Origin: JBBBNV01 sp037137075
Lineage (GTDB): Bacteria; Bacillota; Bacilli; Paenibacillales; NBRC-103111
Reading direction: 5' to 3'
NCBI RefSeq assembly: GCF_037137075.1
Contig: NZ_JBBBNV010000001.1
Location: 248,001 to 312,000 of the forward strand
DNA: 64,000 nt
Numbering within the stretch: the first letter of the stretch is position 1; each line of letters opens with the position of its first letter. Both the position numbers and the translations under genes were made by a program. The notes under the pieces are model-generated. The model searched no databases. It was not told where the DNA came from and saw nothing but the letters and a program-made list of their open reading frames with translations. Below, in pieces: positions 44,574-52,059 of the stretch.

Positions 44574-45657
44574 GCAGCATCAGCTCCGCGCCTCTGGTGG
44601 TGCTGTCGAGCCACTGCTGCAGCGCTTCTGTAAAAGCGGCGGAGTACCGCAGCTGCGCGCTTCCTTCTCCCGCGGTCATCCATTCCCGCACAAAAGGCAG
44701 CACAGCGGTAACGGGAAAGCCTTGGTCCGGGTACAGATGAGGCGCGATGTTCCCTAGAGAGCGGTTGATAATGATTTCGCTGTGTCCAGCCCCGAAGCTG
44801 TCCAAAATCGCCTTTGACCTGTGTTTGCCCGCCGTATCGCCACTTGCCAGCCAGACGAACCGATCGCAGGCTTCCAGCAGAACCGGAATAAGCCGGGTCA
44901 GGCTAATATGAATATCAATCAGGACAGCATCATAGCTTTTGGCGTCCTGGATAGCCTTAAGCAGCCGTTGAAGCTCTTCCGCTGTCATCTCCTGCCGTTC
45001 CCGCCAATCCGCTCCGCACTGGATATAATCGAATTGGCCGGCAGGGTCTTGACGGATGAATTTGGTCAGCTTGGTCCCGCTTTGATTCGGATGGGCCTTT
45101 ACGTAATACATGCACTCGGAGAAATCATGCTCCCCGCCTGCAGGCAGCAGCACGGCTGTCGAGCTTAACAGCTCCAGGTTCAGATAAAATACGGAATCGC
45201 CCTGCTCTGCCAGCAATCGGGCCGTTTGGAGTGCGACCGTTGTGACTCCGCTGCCGCCGGAGGCGGAGCTGAACGCTATCAGCCGGGCCGGGCCCCTTTG
45301 CTTCACCGACGGAAGCCGGACAGCGTGCTGCTCCGTATAGCTGGCTACCGTCTGATTCATAAGCTGGTTCAGCGGCTGATACTTGTATACTGCCGGATAC
45401 GACAGCTGCTGTGTCATGAGCAGATGCTCCGACAGCAGCACGACGCAGCCGAAGCGCTCCACAGGCAATCCCGGCAGCAGATGGGACTGAACAAGCAGAA
45501 TATGCACCCTTGGTGCAGCCGCCATAAACTCAAGTACCTTTTCTTTTTGCGAAAAAGCATGGACTGACACGCCTGAAGCCGTATTTACCGAACGAGCGTA
45601 AGCGGCAAACAGCTCCATATAATGCACATCCTCATCCAACATGACAATATTCAGCAT
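44566..45657 (-). CDS. CpaE/TadZ-like pilus-localisation ATPase
   Basis: 363 residues. The N-terminal 120 resemble a receiver-like domain (MLNIVMLDEDVHYMEL), followed by a SIMIBI/MinD-type ATPase whose P-loop is SASGGSGVTTVALQTA. It lacks the usual Walker lysines, as CpaE-family proteins often do. CpaE/TadZ proteins place the Tad machine in the cell. GAGAGGAG precedes the ATG. A parallel P-loop with the same spacing is found in the C-terminal half of the nearby kinase. Confidence 0.87.
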   Translation of the reverse strand: MLNIVMLDEDVHYMELFAAYARSVNTASGVSVHAFSQKEKVLEFMAAAPRVHILLVQSHLLPGLPVERFGCVVLLSEHLLMTQQLSYPAVYKYQPLNQLMNQTVASYTEQHAVRLPSVKQRGPARLIAFSSASGGSGVTTVALQTARLLAEQGDSVFYLNLELLSSTAVLLPAGGEHDFSECMYYVKAHPNQSGTKLTKFIRQDPAGQFDYIQCGADWRERQEMTAEELQRLLKAIQDAKSYDAVLIDIHISLTRLIPVLLEACDRFVWLASGDTAGKHRSKAILDSFGAGHSEIIINRSLGNIAPHLYPDQGFPVTAVLPFVREWMTAGEGSAQLRYSAAFTEALQQWLDSTTRGAELMLHG

Positions 45658-45679
45658 GGAATTCTCCTCTCTGCATCGA

Positions 45680-45859
45680 TCATTTCATCCAGCCGCCGAT
45701 GATGAGCACGACCGCCATTACTGCGATAATAACGGCCAGCCGCAGCTGTTTTGAGGCATCCAAACACATCCCTCCCCGAAAAACCTGCCCCGACTGCGGA
45801 TTGGATAAAAAGACAGCGGTTGAACCGCCATGTACGGAGCGATCGTCCTTATCCGGCAC
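45680..45859 (-). CDS. Small single-helix membrane protein at the head of the Tad operon
   Basis: A 59-codon frame from a GTG at 45859, or a 27-codon frame from a TTG at 45763 that has the better ribosome-binding site (GGGAGG at 45771-45776). Both share the C-terminus: a basic KQLRL followed by one hydrophobic helix AVIIAVMAVVLIIGGWMK. It ends 22 bp before the cpaE-like start. No family is recognised. It may be a membrane anchor or minor subunit for the pilus. Start and reality are uncertain, but the helix and position argue for coding. Confidence 0.45.
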   Translation of the reverse strand: MPDKDDRSVHGGSTAVFLSNPQSGQVFRGGMCLDASKQLRLAVIIAVMAVVLIIGGWMK

Positions 45860-45914
45860 TATATCCCCAGATGAAGTGACACTTTATAAGTCCGTTGAAG
45901 CCCGCCCGAGACAA

Positions 45915-45972
45915 CAAAAAAAAGCACGCACAAACCGAACAGACATAAGTGCCTATTCATGTTTGCGGTGCT
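45915..45972 (-). terminator. Terminator downstream of the amidohydrolase
   Basis: An imperfect long hairpin (AGCAC..GCAAAC pairing with GTTTGTGC..GTGCT) followed by eight T's on the minus strand. It separates the amidohydrolase transcript from the pilus operon, so the operon needs a promoter within 45776-45915. Confidence 0.65.
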
Positions 45973-46099
45973 TCCGCAGTCGGTACAAGTTATTCATTTA
46001 CGCCCATTATAACCACATGCTTCCATGTTGGCAACACTTTTTTCACGTTCGGCTGGGTTTGGGACCTTGGTGAAGAGAACTGTCGTTTCCGGATAAACC

Positions 46100-46822
46100 T
46101 TATTTCGAATACCATTTCATCGCATTTTTATATAAAATTTTGTCGACCTGCTCTTCGCCAAGTGTGCTGTAAATCAATTCAATATCCGAATGATTGTAAG
46201 GTCTTTTTGCTCTCGTTGACGGCAAGTCCGTCCCAAACATTAAGGCATCCGGATTCACCGACATGATGGATCGAAGAGCCTGTTCTACATCAAGCTCAAC
46301 CCTGCCGAACCCTGTGGCTTTCACTTGAACGCCTTTATCGACAAGAGTGAGAAGATGATGAAATCCTTCTTTCGATAAGCCTAAATGGTCTATCGACACT
46401 GCGGGAAGCACTATTAATGTCGCTGCAATTTCAGGTAACGAAGCAGAGTCGATATACAATTCCGCGTGCCATCCTGCCAGCTCATAGACTCTTCTTGCAA
46501 AATAATCCAGACGGGAGATATCCTCGGCTCCCCCACGCTTGACGTTAAAACGAATCGCTCTCACACCACAGCGGTGAAGCCTTATAATTTCGTCATCCAC
46601 CGTATCATGGGGCAGCTGGGCTACACCAACATCATTGGGACCAAGCTTTTCTAAGGCGTCAACTAAATACGTTTGGTCAAATGCCTGGAATGAACCGGAA
46701 ACTACGGCACCGCCGACAATATTTAAATCACGCACCTTGTCCAAATAGTCTTGGCAGGTGAAAGCATCCGGTAAAAATCCTTGATTTTCTACCAGAGGAA
46801 ACCGGGGATCGATGATATGCAA
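46100..46822 (-). CDS. Amidohydrolase-2 family (PDC-hydrolase-like) protein, N-terminus probably frameshifted
   Basis: 240 residues of a TIM-barrel metal-dependent hydrolase of the amidohydrolase-2 / 2-pyrone-4,6-dicarboxylate lactonase type, with IDPRFPLVENQGFLPD at the start, SIDHLGLS mid-protein and MFGTDLPS near the end. The open frame can start only at a TTG at 46822, which removes the first His of the metal-binding THLH motif. One frame over, an ATG at 46845 with AAAGGA upstream encodes MRTVF; restoring one base near 46830 would give MRTVF-D-THLHIIDP, the expected N-terminus. So the gene looks disrupted by a single-base deletion, or the base is missing from the assembly. Confidence 0.75.
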   Translation of the reverse strand: MHIIDPRFPLVENQGFLPDAFTCQDYLDKVRDLNIVGGAVVSGSFQAFDQTYLVDALEKLGPNDVGVAQLPHDTVDDEIIRLHRCGVRAIRFNVKRGGAEDISRLDYFARRVYELAGWHAELYIDSASLPEIAATLIVLPAVSIDHLGLSKEGFHHLLTLVDKGVQVKATGFGRVELDVEQALRSIMSVNPDALMFGTDLPSTRAKRPYNHSDIELIYSTLGEEQVDKILYKNAMKWYSK

Positions 46823-46845
46823 ATGAGTTCGAATACTGTACGCAT

Positions 46846-47164
46846 AACGATTCCTTTCCGCTCATCCATATATTTTGATCATGAACGCAGCACTTTATTT
46901 CATTGTATGAAACTTAGTTTTATTTAATAAAATTAAACCTCATCGTCATTCAAATGAGAAGTCTAATTCCTGTTGGCGATTAGTCCGATAAAGAAAAGCC
47001 ATCGTTCGCCGTGGACGATGATTGTCTGTTTGTTGAATGATCAAACAGCAATCTAGAGCTTTTTACCGGATTATCTTATTTTTACTCTAAAATACTACTC
47101 TCCCTCAAGCAGCAATGGAATTGCATCCTTCGGCTGCTGCTAATCCGCTGCAGTTCCTGGTCCC
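46846..47164. other. AT-rich intergenic region
   Basis: About 320 bp of AT-rich DNA between the amidohydrolase and the kinase gene, markedly lower in GC than its surroundings. It should carry the amidohydrolase promoter; I see no gene or RNA element in it. Confidence 0.5.
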
Positions 47165-47193
47165 AAAAAAAGAGACGGGCTATTTCGCCCGCC
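47165..47193 (-). terminator. Terminator overlapping the kinase stop codon
   Basis: GGCGGGC..GCCCGTC hairpin followed by seven T's on the minus strand. The stem includes the TAG stop codon of the kinase gene, so translation may influence folding. Confidence 0.8.
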
Positions 47194-48901
47194 TGCGTTT
47201 AAATGGAAACCACCAGCTGCCTGTTGATCTATGCATCCCCTGGTCCGCTGTTTCGCAAATAGCTCCCAGCAGCGCTTGCAGCGCTTCATCCAGCCTGGGC
47301 GCAATCTGCGGCATGTCGGCGAAGCACCGGCTTTTCACCTCAGCCTCTAGAAGATCCGCATAATCCAGAGCCGGAATAAAAGCTGCCGGCTTGGAAGGCA
47401 TATAATCCGTCCAATCCGCCTGGAACAGGCTGAGGACATGACGGTTTGCCGCAAAGTGCAGCTTCGGCGCTCCCCTTACAGAACGCTGCTTCCCATCCGG
47501 TTCAGAGCCACCATCCACCGGCAAAAGACCGGCCAGACTCCGCAGCACACGCTGCACCTGTATCCGCTGCAGCTTCGCCGGAAAAACGTCCGCTACATAA
47601 ATGACATGATCCGCGTACCGGCTCAATGCCACAATATCCTCTGTCCAGTGGCTGGAAACGTCAAGCAAAACAAGTGGCGCAGCCAAATCCGCCAGCGATT
47701 CCAAGAACACCTCCACCGATACGGACGGTGCGGAAGCTGGCTCCTCGCCGGCAGCTTCCCGGGTCAGCCAGCGGGTGCAGCCGTCAATGACCGGTGTGCA
47801 GGTTACCGATGCTGCAATAGAATCGCTATAGGCCAGGCTTATTTTTTGCCCTTTTCGCTGCGCTTTGCCTGTCCATTCATGCAGCACCGGATAAGCTAAA
47901 CCGGGGTATTCCAGCACCGTATGGGCAAGACCGGCCCGATTCAGGCTCCGGGCAAGCGCCGTTGTCACGAAGGTCGACCCTGCACCGGGGTACAGTCCCC
48001 CGATAACGATCAGCCGCGTTCGCTCTGATTTTCCCTGCTTTGCATTTCCGGACTCCTCAGAAACGAGCCTTCCAATACCGGTTCGCCCCGCTGCAGTGTG
48101 AAGCCGGACAAGCTGCGCTTTTACTTCTTCAGCATCCTGATAACGATCCTCCGGTCGTGATTCCAAAAGCTTGTCCACAACCATACTGAGGGCGGACGGT
48201 ACGGCTGGATTTTGCAATGGCTTCTGCACGACGGGGTAATATAGCCCCCCGCTCAGCAAGTAATACATCAGTGCGCCAAGACCATACAGATCGGTGCGGG
48301 CATCCGTCTGCCGTCCGGCAAACTGCTCCGGGGCCGCAAAGCCAATCGTGCCGAGCTGGACCGTATCGGTGCTTTGCTCTGCTTTGAAGCTGCGGGCTAT
48401 CCCGAAATCTATCAGCCTGACATTATCCTGTTCATCAATCATCACGTTGGACGGCTTCAAATCCCGGTAAATAATCGGCTGCGGGGATAAGCCGTGCAGA
48501 TAGGCGAACAAATCACTGAGCTGAATCGCATACTTGAGTACCGCTCCGCTTTCCCACGGCTCCCGGCCTCTCCGCACAAACCTGCGATCCAGCGTCTCCC
48601 CCTGAATATAATCCATGACCAGATAGCTTGTTCCATGCTCATCCGGCGCGAAATAGTCTACGATTTGGGGCAAATACGGGTGATTCAGCCTCACCAGCAC
48701 CTCTGCTTCGGCAAGCCAGGCGGACTGCTGGTCCGGCAAAGGACGCGCAGCCTTGACTGCCCATTTTTTCCCCGGCAGCTTCACATCCTCAGCCAAAAAC
48801 ACGGTGCTCATGCCGCCTTCACCAAGACGTGAAACGATGCGATAGCGCTCCCCGAGCGTAGAACCTTCCCTGCAAATAAACGGCTGTGCAGGCTGGCGCA
48901 C
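47180..48901 (-). CDS. Ser/Thr protein kinase fused to a CpaE/MinD-like ATPase domain
   Basis: About 573 residues. The N-terminal Hanks-type kinase (about 15-275) has the G-loop GEGGMSTVF, Lys in WAVKAARPL, catalytic loop YRDLKPSN (Tyr in place of the usual His) and IDFGIAR. After a linker comes a SIMIBI-like domain with a P-loop-like GGLYPGAGSTFVTTALARSL and DVSSHW/VADVFP strands, resembling the CpaE-like protein of this locus; it lacks the Walker lysine. There is no transmembrane or PASTA segment, unlike PrkC. The GTG at 48901 has AAAGGTGG upstream; a TTG at 48955 would add 18 residues. It likely signals to the FHA protein of the pilus operon. Confidence 0.85.
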   Translation of the reverse strand: MRQPAQPFICREGSTLGERYRIVSRLGEGGMSTVFLAEDVKLPGKKWAVKAARPLPDQQSAWLAEAEVLVRLNHPYLPQIVDYFAPDEHGTSYLVMDYIQGETLDRRFVRRGREPWESGAVLKYAIQLSDLFAYLHGLSPQPIIYRDLKPSNVMIDEQDNVRLIDFGIARSFKAEQSTDTVQLGTIGFAAPEQFAGRQTDARTDLYGLGALMYYLLSGGLYYPVVQKPLQNPAVPSALSMVVDKLLESRPEDRYQDAEEVKAQLVRLHTAAGRTGIGRLVSEESGNAKQGKSERTRLIVIGGLYPGAGSTFVTTALARSLNRAGLAHTVLEYPGLAYPVLHEWTGKAQRKGQKISLAYSDSIAASVTCTPVIDGCTRWLTREAAGEEPASAPSVSVEVFLESLADLAAPLVLLDVSSHWTEDIVALSRYADHVIYVADVFPAKLQRIQVQRVLRSLAGLLPVDGGSEPDGKQRSVRGAPKLHFAANRHVLSLFQADWTDYMPSKPAAFIPALDYADLLEAEVKSRCFADMPQIAPRLDEALQALLGAICETADQGMHRSTGSWWFPFKRRRAK

Positions 48902-48987
48902 GTTGATTCCCACCTTTTCCCATTGATGTTCAACAGTATAGTACCGTTCGGGCAAAAAGAAAAGTGCCGCGAATGAAATCGCTGCAC

Positions 48988-50307
48988 TTATGGGGTACTA
49001 TAGCGCCGGGCGCCCGCATATTCAATCGCATATTCCGGGGTATGGAGCGGAATGATTTCTACCGCGCGCTCTGTCTTGGGGGAATGAATCATTTGCCCGT
49101 CTCCGTAGTACATCGCGACATGGTGAATGACGCCCTTCCGGCTGCCGCTCTGATATGCGAAAAACAGCAAATCCCCCGGCTGAAGCTGATCCCTGGATAC
49201 CGGCTGTCCGCTCAACGCTTGCTCCGCAGCATCCCGGGGAATCGCGATCCCATGGAACCGGTGAACGGAATAGGTAAAGCCCGAGCAGTCAAATCCGAAG
49301 CCTGACATGCCGGACCATAAATACGGCAGACCCACAAAACGCCCCGCCGTGCGGACAAGCGCGGCTCCGGTCGCCTGCTGCCCGTAAGCAGCCGTCCCGG
49401 TTTCATGGACAACCGCATCCGCCTTCGGCAGCCACTTCAGGCCGTCGCCGGGTGTCATCACCTGAAGCCATCCGTCCTGTTCTGCAGCATACGGCAGGCT
49501 GGTGTTGAAGCTTACGCTCCGAAACGGAACTCCGTCCGGTGCATCCCGAAGCGTCGTTTGTCTTGCCGCCACTGTAACCTGCTGAAGGCTTTGATCCCGG
49601 GCCGTCTGCGTCCAGTCCGGGGCGAGCTGGCTTTTTCGCAGCCAGCCCGGATAACCGTCCTTGCTTTTTTTCGTGGTTTGGCCTAAAGCAGCCACCTTGA
49701 CCCACTCCCCGTTCACCTCCAGCAGCTTCACCTGCTGCCCGTACAGGACCTGTGTTTCCAGCTTGCCGACCAGCCACAGCTTCTCCTTGATCGACATGCC
49801 CGCCAGCCAGGACTCCAGCCCGTCCGAAGCAAAAGACGGCGCGTCCATGTCCCGTTTGCCTCCCGGCTCAGTCCAAAGTGTCGCCACACCGGCTCCAACG
49901 GTATACAGCTTTCCGGTCTCCCATTTCAATACCGCCTGCTGCGCAGACTGTGGTTTGGCCGGATCTGCCTGCGGCGCGCCGGATGCCGGACCTCCGGCCG
50001 AAGCCGCCTCAGAGCGGCTGGACTGCTGGACTGCTGTGTCCTGCGCGCGTATCGGTGTATCATTTCCCTTTTCCAGCCCATCCGGCTTTTCGCCCGAATC
50101 TGCGGCAGGCTGTGCGGCGTCCGGAGGTGCCTGTTCCACGCCGGAATAACTAACCGCGATTGGGTCCGGTGTCTGGGGCTTGACACCCGTAAGCAGCTTC
50201 CATCCAAGCAAGGAGGCCGCTGCCGCTACAAGAAGGGCGGATGCCGCAGCATACCGCCGTTTATGTTTATGTTTCTTTTTCCGGACCAGGTCAAGACCCT
50301 CCCGCAA
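48988..50307 (-). CDS. NlpC/P60 family cell-wall endopeptidase
   Basis: 439 residues. A very basic start (RKKKHKHKRR) and a membrane helix (about 18-38) act as anchor or signal. A low-complexity Pro/Gln/Ala linker follows, then two SH3-like regions (about 130-300) and a C-terminal NlpC/P60 domain with Cys in FGFDCSGFTYSV, His in VIHHVAMYYG and a third polar residue in MIHSPKTE. Such enzymes cut gamma-D-Glu-diamino-acid bonds in peptidoglycan. It lies 32-86 bp upstream of the kinase gene, likely cotranscribed, and could open the wall for the pilus. The start is a TTG with weak context. Confidence 0.87.
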   Translation of the reverse strand: MREGLDLVRKKKHKHKRRYAAASALLVAAAASLLGWKLLTGVKPQTPDPIAVSYSGVEQAPPDAAQPAADSGEKPDGLEKGNDTPIRAQDTAVQQSSRSEAASAGGPASGAPQADPAKPQSAQQAVLKWETGKLYTVGAGVATLWTEPGGKRDMDAPSFASDGLESWLAGMSIKEKLWLVGKLETQVLYGQQVKLLEVNGEWVKVAALGQTTKKSKDGYPGWLRKSQLAPDWTQTARDQSLQQVTVAARQTTLRDAPDGVPFRSVSFNTSLPYAAEQDGWLQVMTPGDGLKWLPKADAVVHETGTAAYGQQATGAALVRTAGRFVGLPYLWSGMSGFGFDCSGFTYSVHRFHGIAIPRDAAEQALSGQPVSRDQLQPGDLLFFAYQSGSRKGVIHHVAMYYGDGQMIHSPKTERAVEIIPLHTPEYAIEYAGARRYSTP

Positions 50308-50357
50308 AATACTTAATTGTATTAATTATTTATTTCGTTAATATTTAATTCAATCCA

Positions 50358-51323
50358 TTATAATGAAATGGCAGCCATCGTTTGACTCAGCAAAGGCAGC
50401 TTCATCAAATCGATATTGCCGCCGCTCACAATCACCGCGGTGTTTGTTCCGCATACAGCTTTTTCATTCAGCACAGCGGCTAAAGCCGCCGCCCCCGCCC
50501 CTTCAGCAAGCATCTTGGTTCTCTCCAGCAGGACGGCCATGGCGGACAAAATTTGCTCTTCCGATACGGTCACCATATCATCCACCAGCTCCAGCATGCA
50601 GGCCAGCGGAAGCTCGCCGGGCGTCTTCACCGCCAAGCCGTCCGCAATGGAGCCCGGCTTCTCGATGCTTACCCGGCTGCCGGACCTCCAGGAGCTTACC
50701 CCGGAGGACGCTCCCTCCGGCTGCACGCCGATGATGCGTACACTCGGCTTGAGCGATTTCAGCGCCGTGGCAATGCCGCTGATTAAACCTCCGCCTCCTA
50801 CCGGCACGACCACCGTATCCACTTCGGGCAAGTCCTCAAGCAGTTCAAGCCCGATAGTCCCTTGACCGCTGATGACAGCCGCGTCGTCAAACGCATGAAC
50901 AAACCGCAGGCCGTCCGCAGCCGCAAGACGTCTGGCTTCCTCATAGGCCTCGTCATAATTGCATCCATGCAGGAGGACACGGGAGCCGTAGCTTTCCGTT
51001 GCGCGCACCTTGGCGCTTGAGGCGGATTCATGCATCACAACTGTAGCGGGAATTCCGAAATGCCGGGCGGCAAATGCAACGCCCTGCGCATGATTGCCCG
51101 CCGAGGCGGTAACGATGCCACGGACAGGTCCCTGCTGCATCAAATCAGCCACTTTATTGAAGGCGCCCCGGATTTTGAATGCACCGGTTTTTTGCAAATT
51201 TTCAAGCTTAGTATACAGGTTGCAGCCTGTCATCTCACTGAGCGAACGGCACAGCTGAAGCGGTGTGCGGTGAATGTGTCCGGACAGCCGGAATCGGGCC
51301 CGCAGCACTTGTTCCAGTGTCAC
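50358..51323 (-). CDS. Threonine dehydratase (short, PLP fold type II)
   Basis: 321 residues, catabolic-type length with no C-terminal ACT regulatory domain. The PLP lysine is in TGAFKIRGA (about 51), the phosphate-binding glycine loop in VVVPVGGGGLISG, and SAGNHAQGVA is present. It makes 2-oxobutanoate from threonine, the first step toward isoleucine. A T-box leader upstream (51606-51871) with an apparent Ile codon supports a biosynthetic role. The GTG at 51323 overlaps the TGA of an 8-codon frame starting at an ATG at 51346 that has the real ribosome-binding site (GAGGTGG): either coupled translation from a leader peptide or a one-base frameshift. Confidence 0.88.
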   Translation of the reverse strand: MTLEQVLRARFRLSGHIHRTPLQLCRSLSEMTGCNLYTKLENLQKTGAFKIRGAFNKVADLMQQGPVRGIVTASAGNHAQGVAFAARHFGIPATVVMHESASSAKVRATESYGSRVLLHGCNYDEAYEEARRLAAADGLRFVHAFDDAAVISGQGTIGLELLEDLPEVDTVVVPVGGGGLISGIATALKSLKPSVRIIGVQPEGASSGVSSWRSGSRVSIEKPGSIADGLAVKTPGELPLACMLELVDDMVTVSEEQILSAMAVLLERTKMLAEGAGAAALAAVLNEKAVCGTNTAVIVSGGNIDLMKLPLLSQTMAAISL

Positions 51324-51346
51324 TTGTTTAACTTTGCGATCCCCAT
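51323..51346 (-). other. Possible leader minigene or frameshift at the dehydratase start
   Basis: ATG at 51346 with GAGGTGG five nt upstream encodes MGIAKLNK and stops at TGA, which overlaps the GTG start of the dehydratase (GTGA). The dehydratase start has no other ribosome-binding site. Confidence 0.5.
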
Positions 51347-51605
51347 CGAAACCACCTCATTTTAAATGATGTCATACCATTCATTCCGTTGTTATTGTCA
51401 TTTCTTATCCAATCGGATCACCGCCGTCTACCTCAGGAATGGACGATGCCGCTTATCGCTATCCTTAGAACCGCATGTATCCGGTTAAACGGCCCTTACA
51501 CTCTACCATGAAGGAACGGTCCGTTTATCAGCTGATTCCGAATGAAGGCGTGTGAGCTCTCCAGCACCACCATTCATGCATGGAACATGCAAAGCAGGCT
51601 CCAGA

Positions 51606-51871
51606 ATAGCAAAAAAGCCCCGTCCCTAAAAAAGGGACGAGACGTTTCTCTCGCGTTACCACCCTTGTTCCGAATGTATGAAGCATCCGGCGCTCAGTCA
51701 GCATACCATCATATGCTGTTCCTTGTAACGGTGGACATCCGGCAGCGCCTACTACAGCTTCGGGCTGCGCCTCCGAGGTGATGTTCGGCATGGGCTGTTC
51801 ATCGGCTCTCAGCAATCACCGACTCTCTGGGGAACAGGCTTCCTTACGTACTTTTCCTCATCACAGGTTTG
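51606..51871 (-). promoter_or_regulatory. T-box leader, probably isoleucine-specific
   Basis: On the minus strand a complete T-box is visible: AGTACGTAAGGAAGCC, AGAGAG, TTGCTGAGAG, a specifier hairpin CCGAACATCACCTCGG, the T-box AGGGTGGTAACGCG (51646-51662 region) and a terminator GTCTCGTCCCT/AGGGACGGGGC followed by TTTTTT. Read with the usual GAAC-codon-A spacing, the specifier is ATC (Ile); CAT (His) is an alternative frame. Uncharged tRNA-Ile would prevent termination and turn on the threonine dehydratase gene downstream. About 240 nt of extra leader lie between terminator and gene. Confidence 0.88.
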
Positions 51872-51877
51872 GTAAGA

Positions 51878-51906
51878 ATCATATCAAAATATTCAGACTT
51901 TGGCAA
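51878..51906 (-). promoter_or_regulatory. Predicted SigA promoter of the T-box transcript
   Basis: TTGCCA at 51901-51906 and TATGAT at 51878-51883 on the minus strand are 17 bp apart, directly upstream of the T-box. Confidence 0.65.
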
Positions 51907-52059
51907 GGGAAGATTTGGCAGTCATAATTTCCCACTATCTTGACTATGCGTCTAGCGAATCATCGCGCACTGCTAATCCCTTCTATTGGCAAAGCCTGCC
52001 ACAGCAAGCTCAGGAAGGCTACCTCCCTGGTAATGGTAATGAATTAAAACCGCAAGCCG

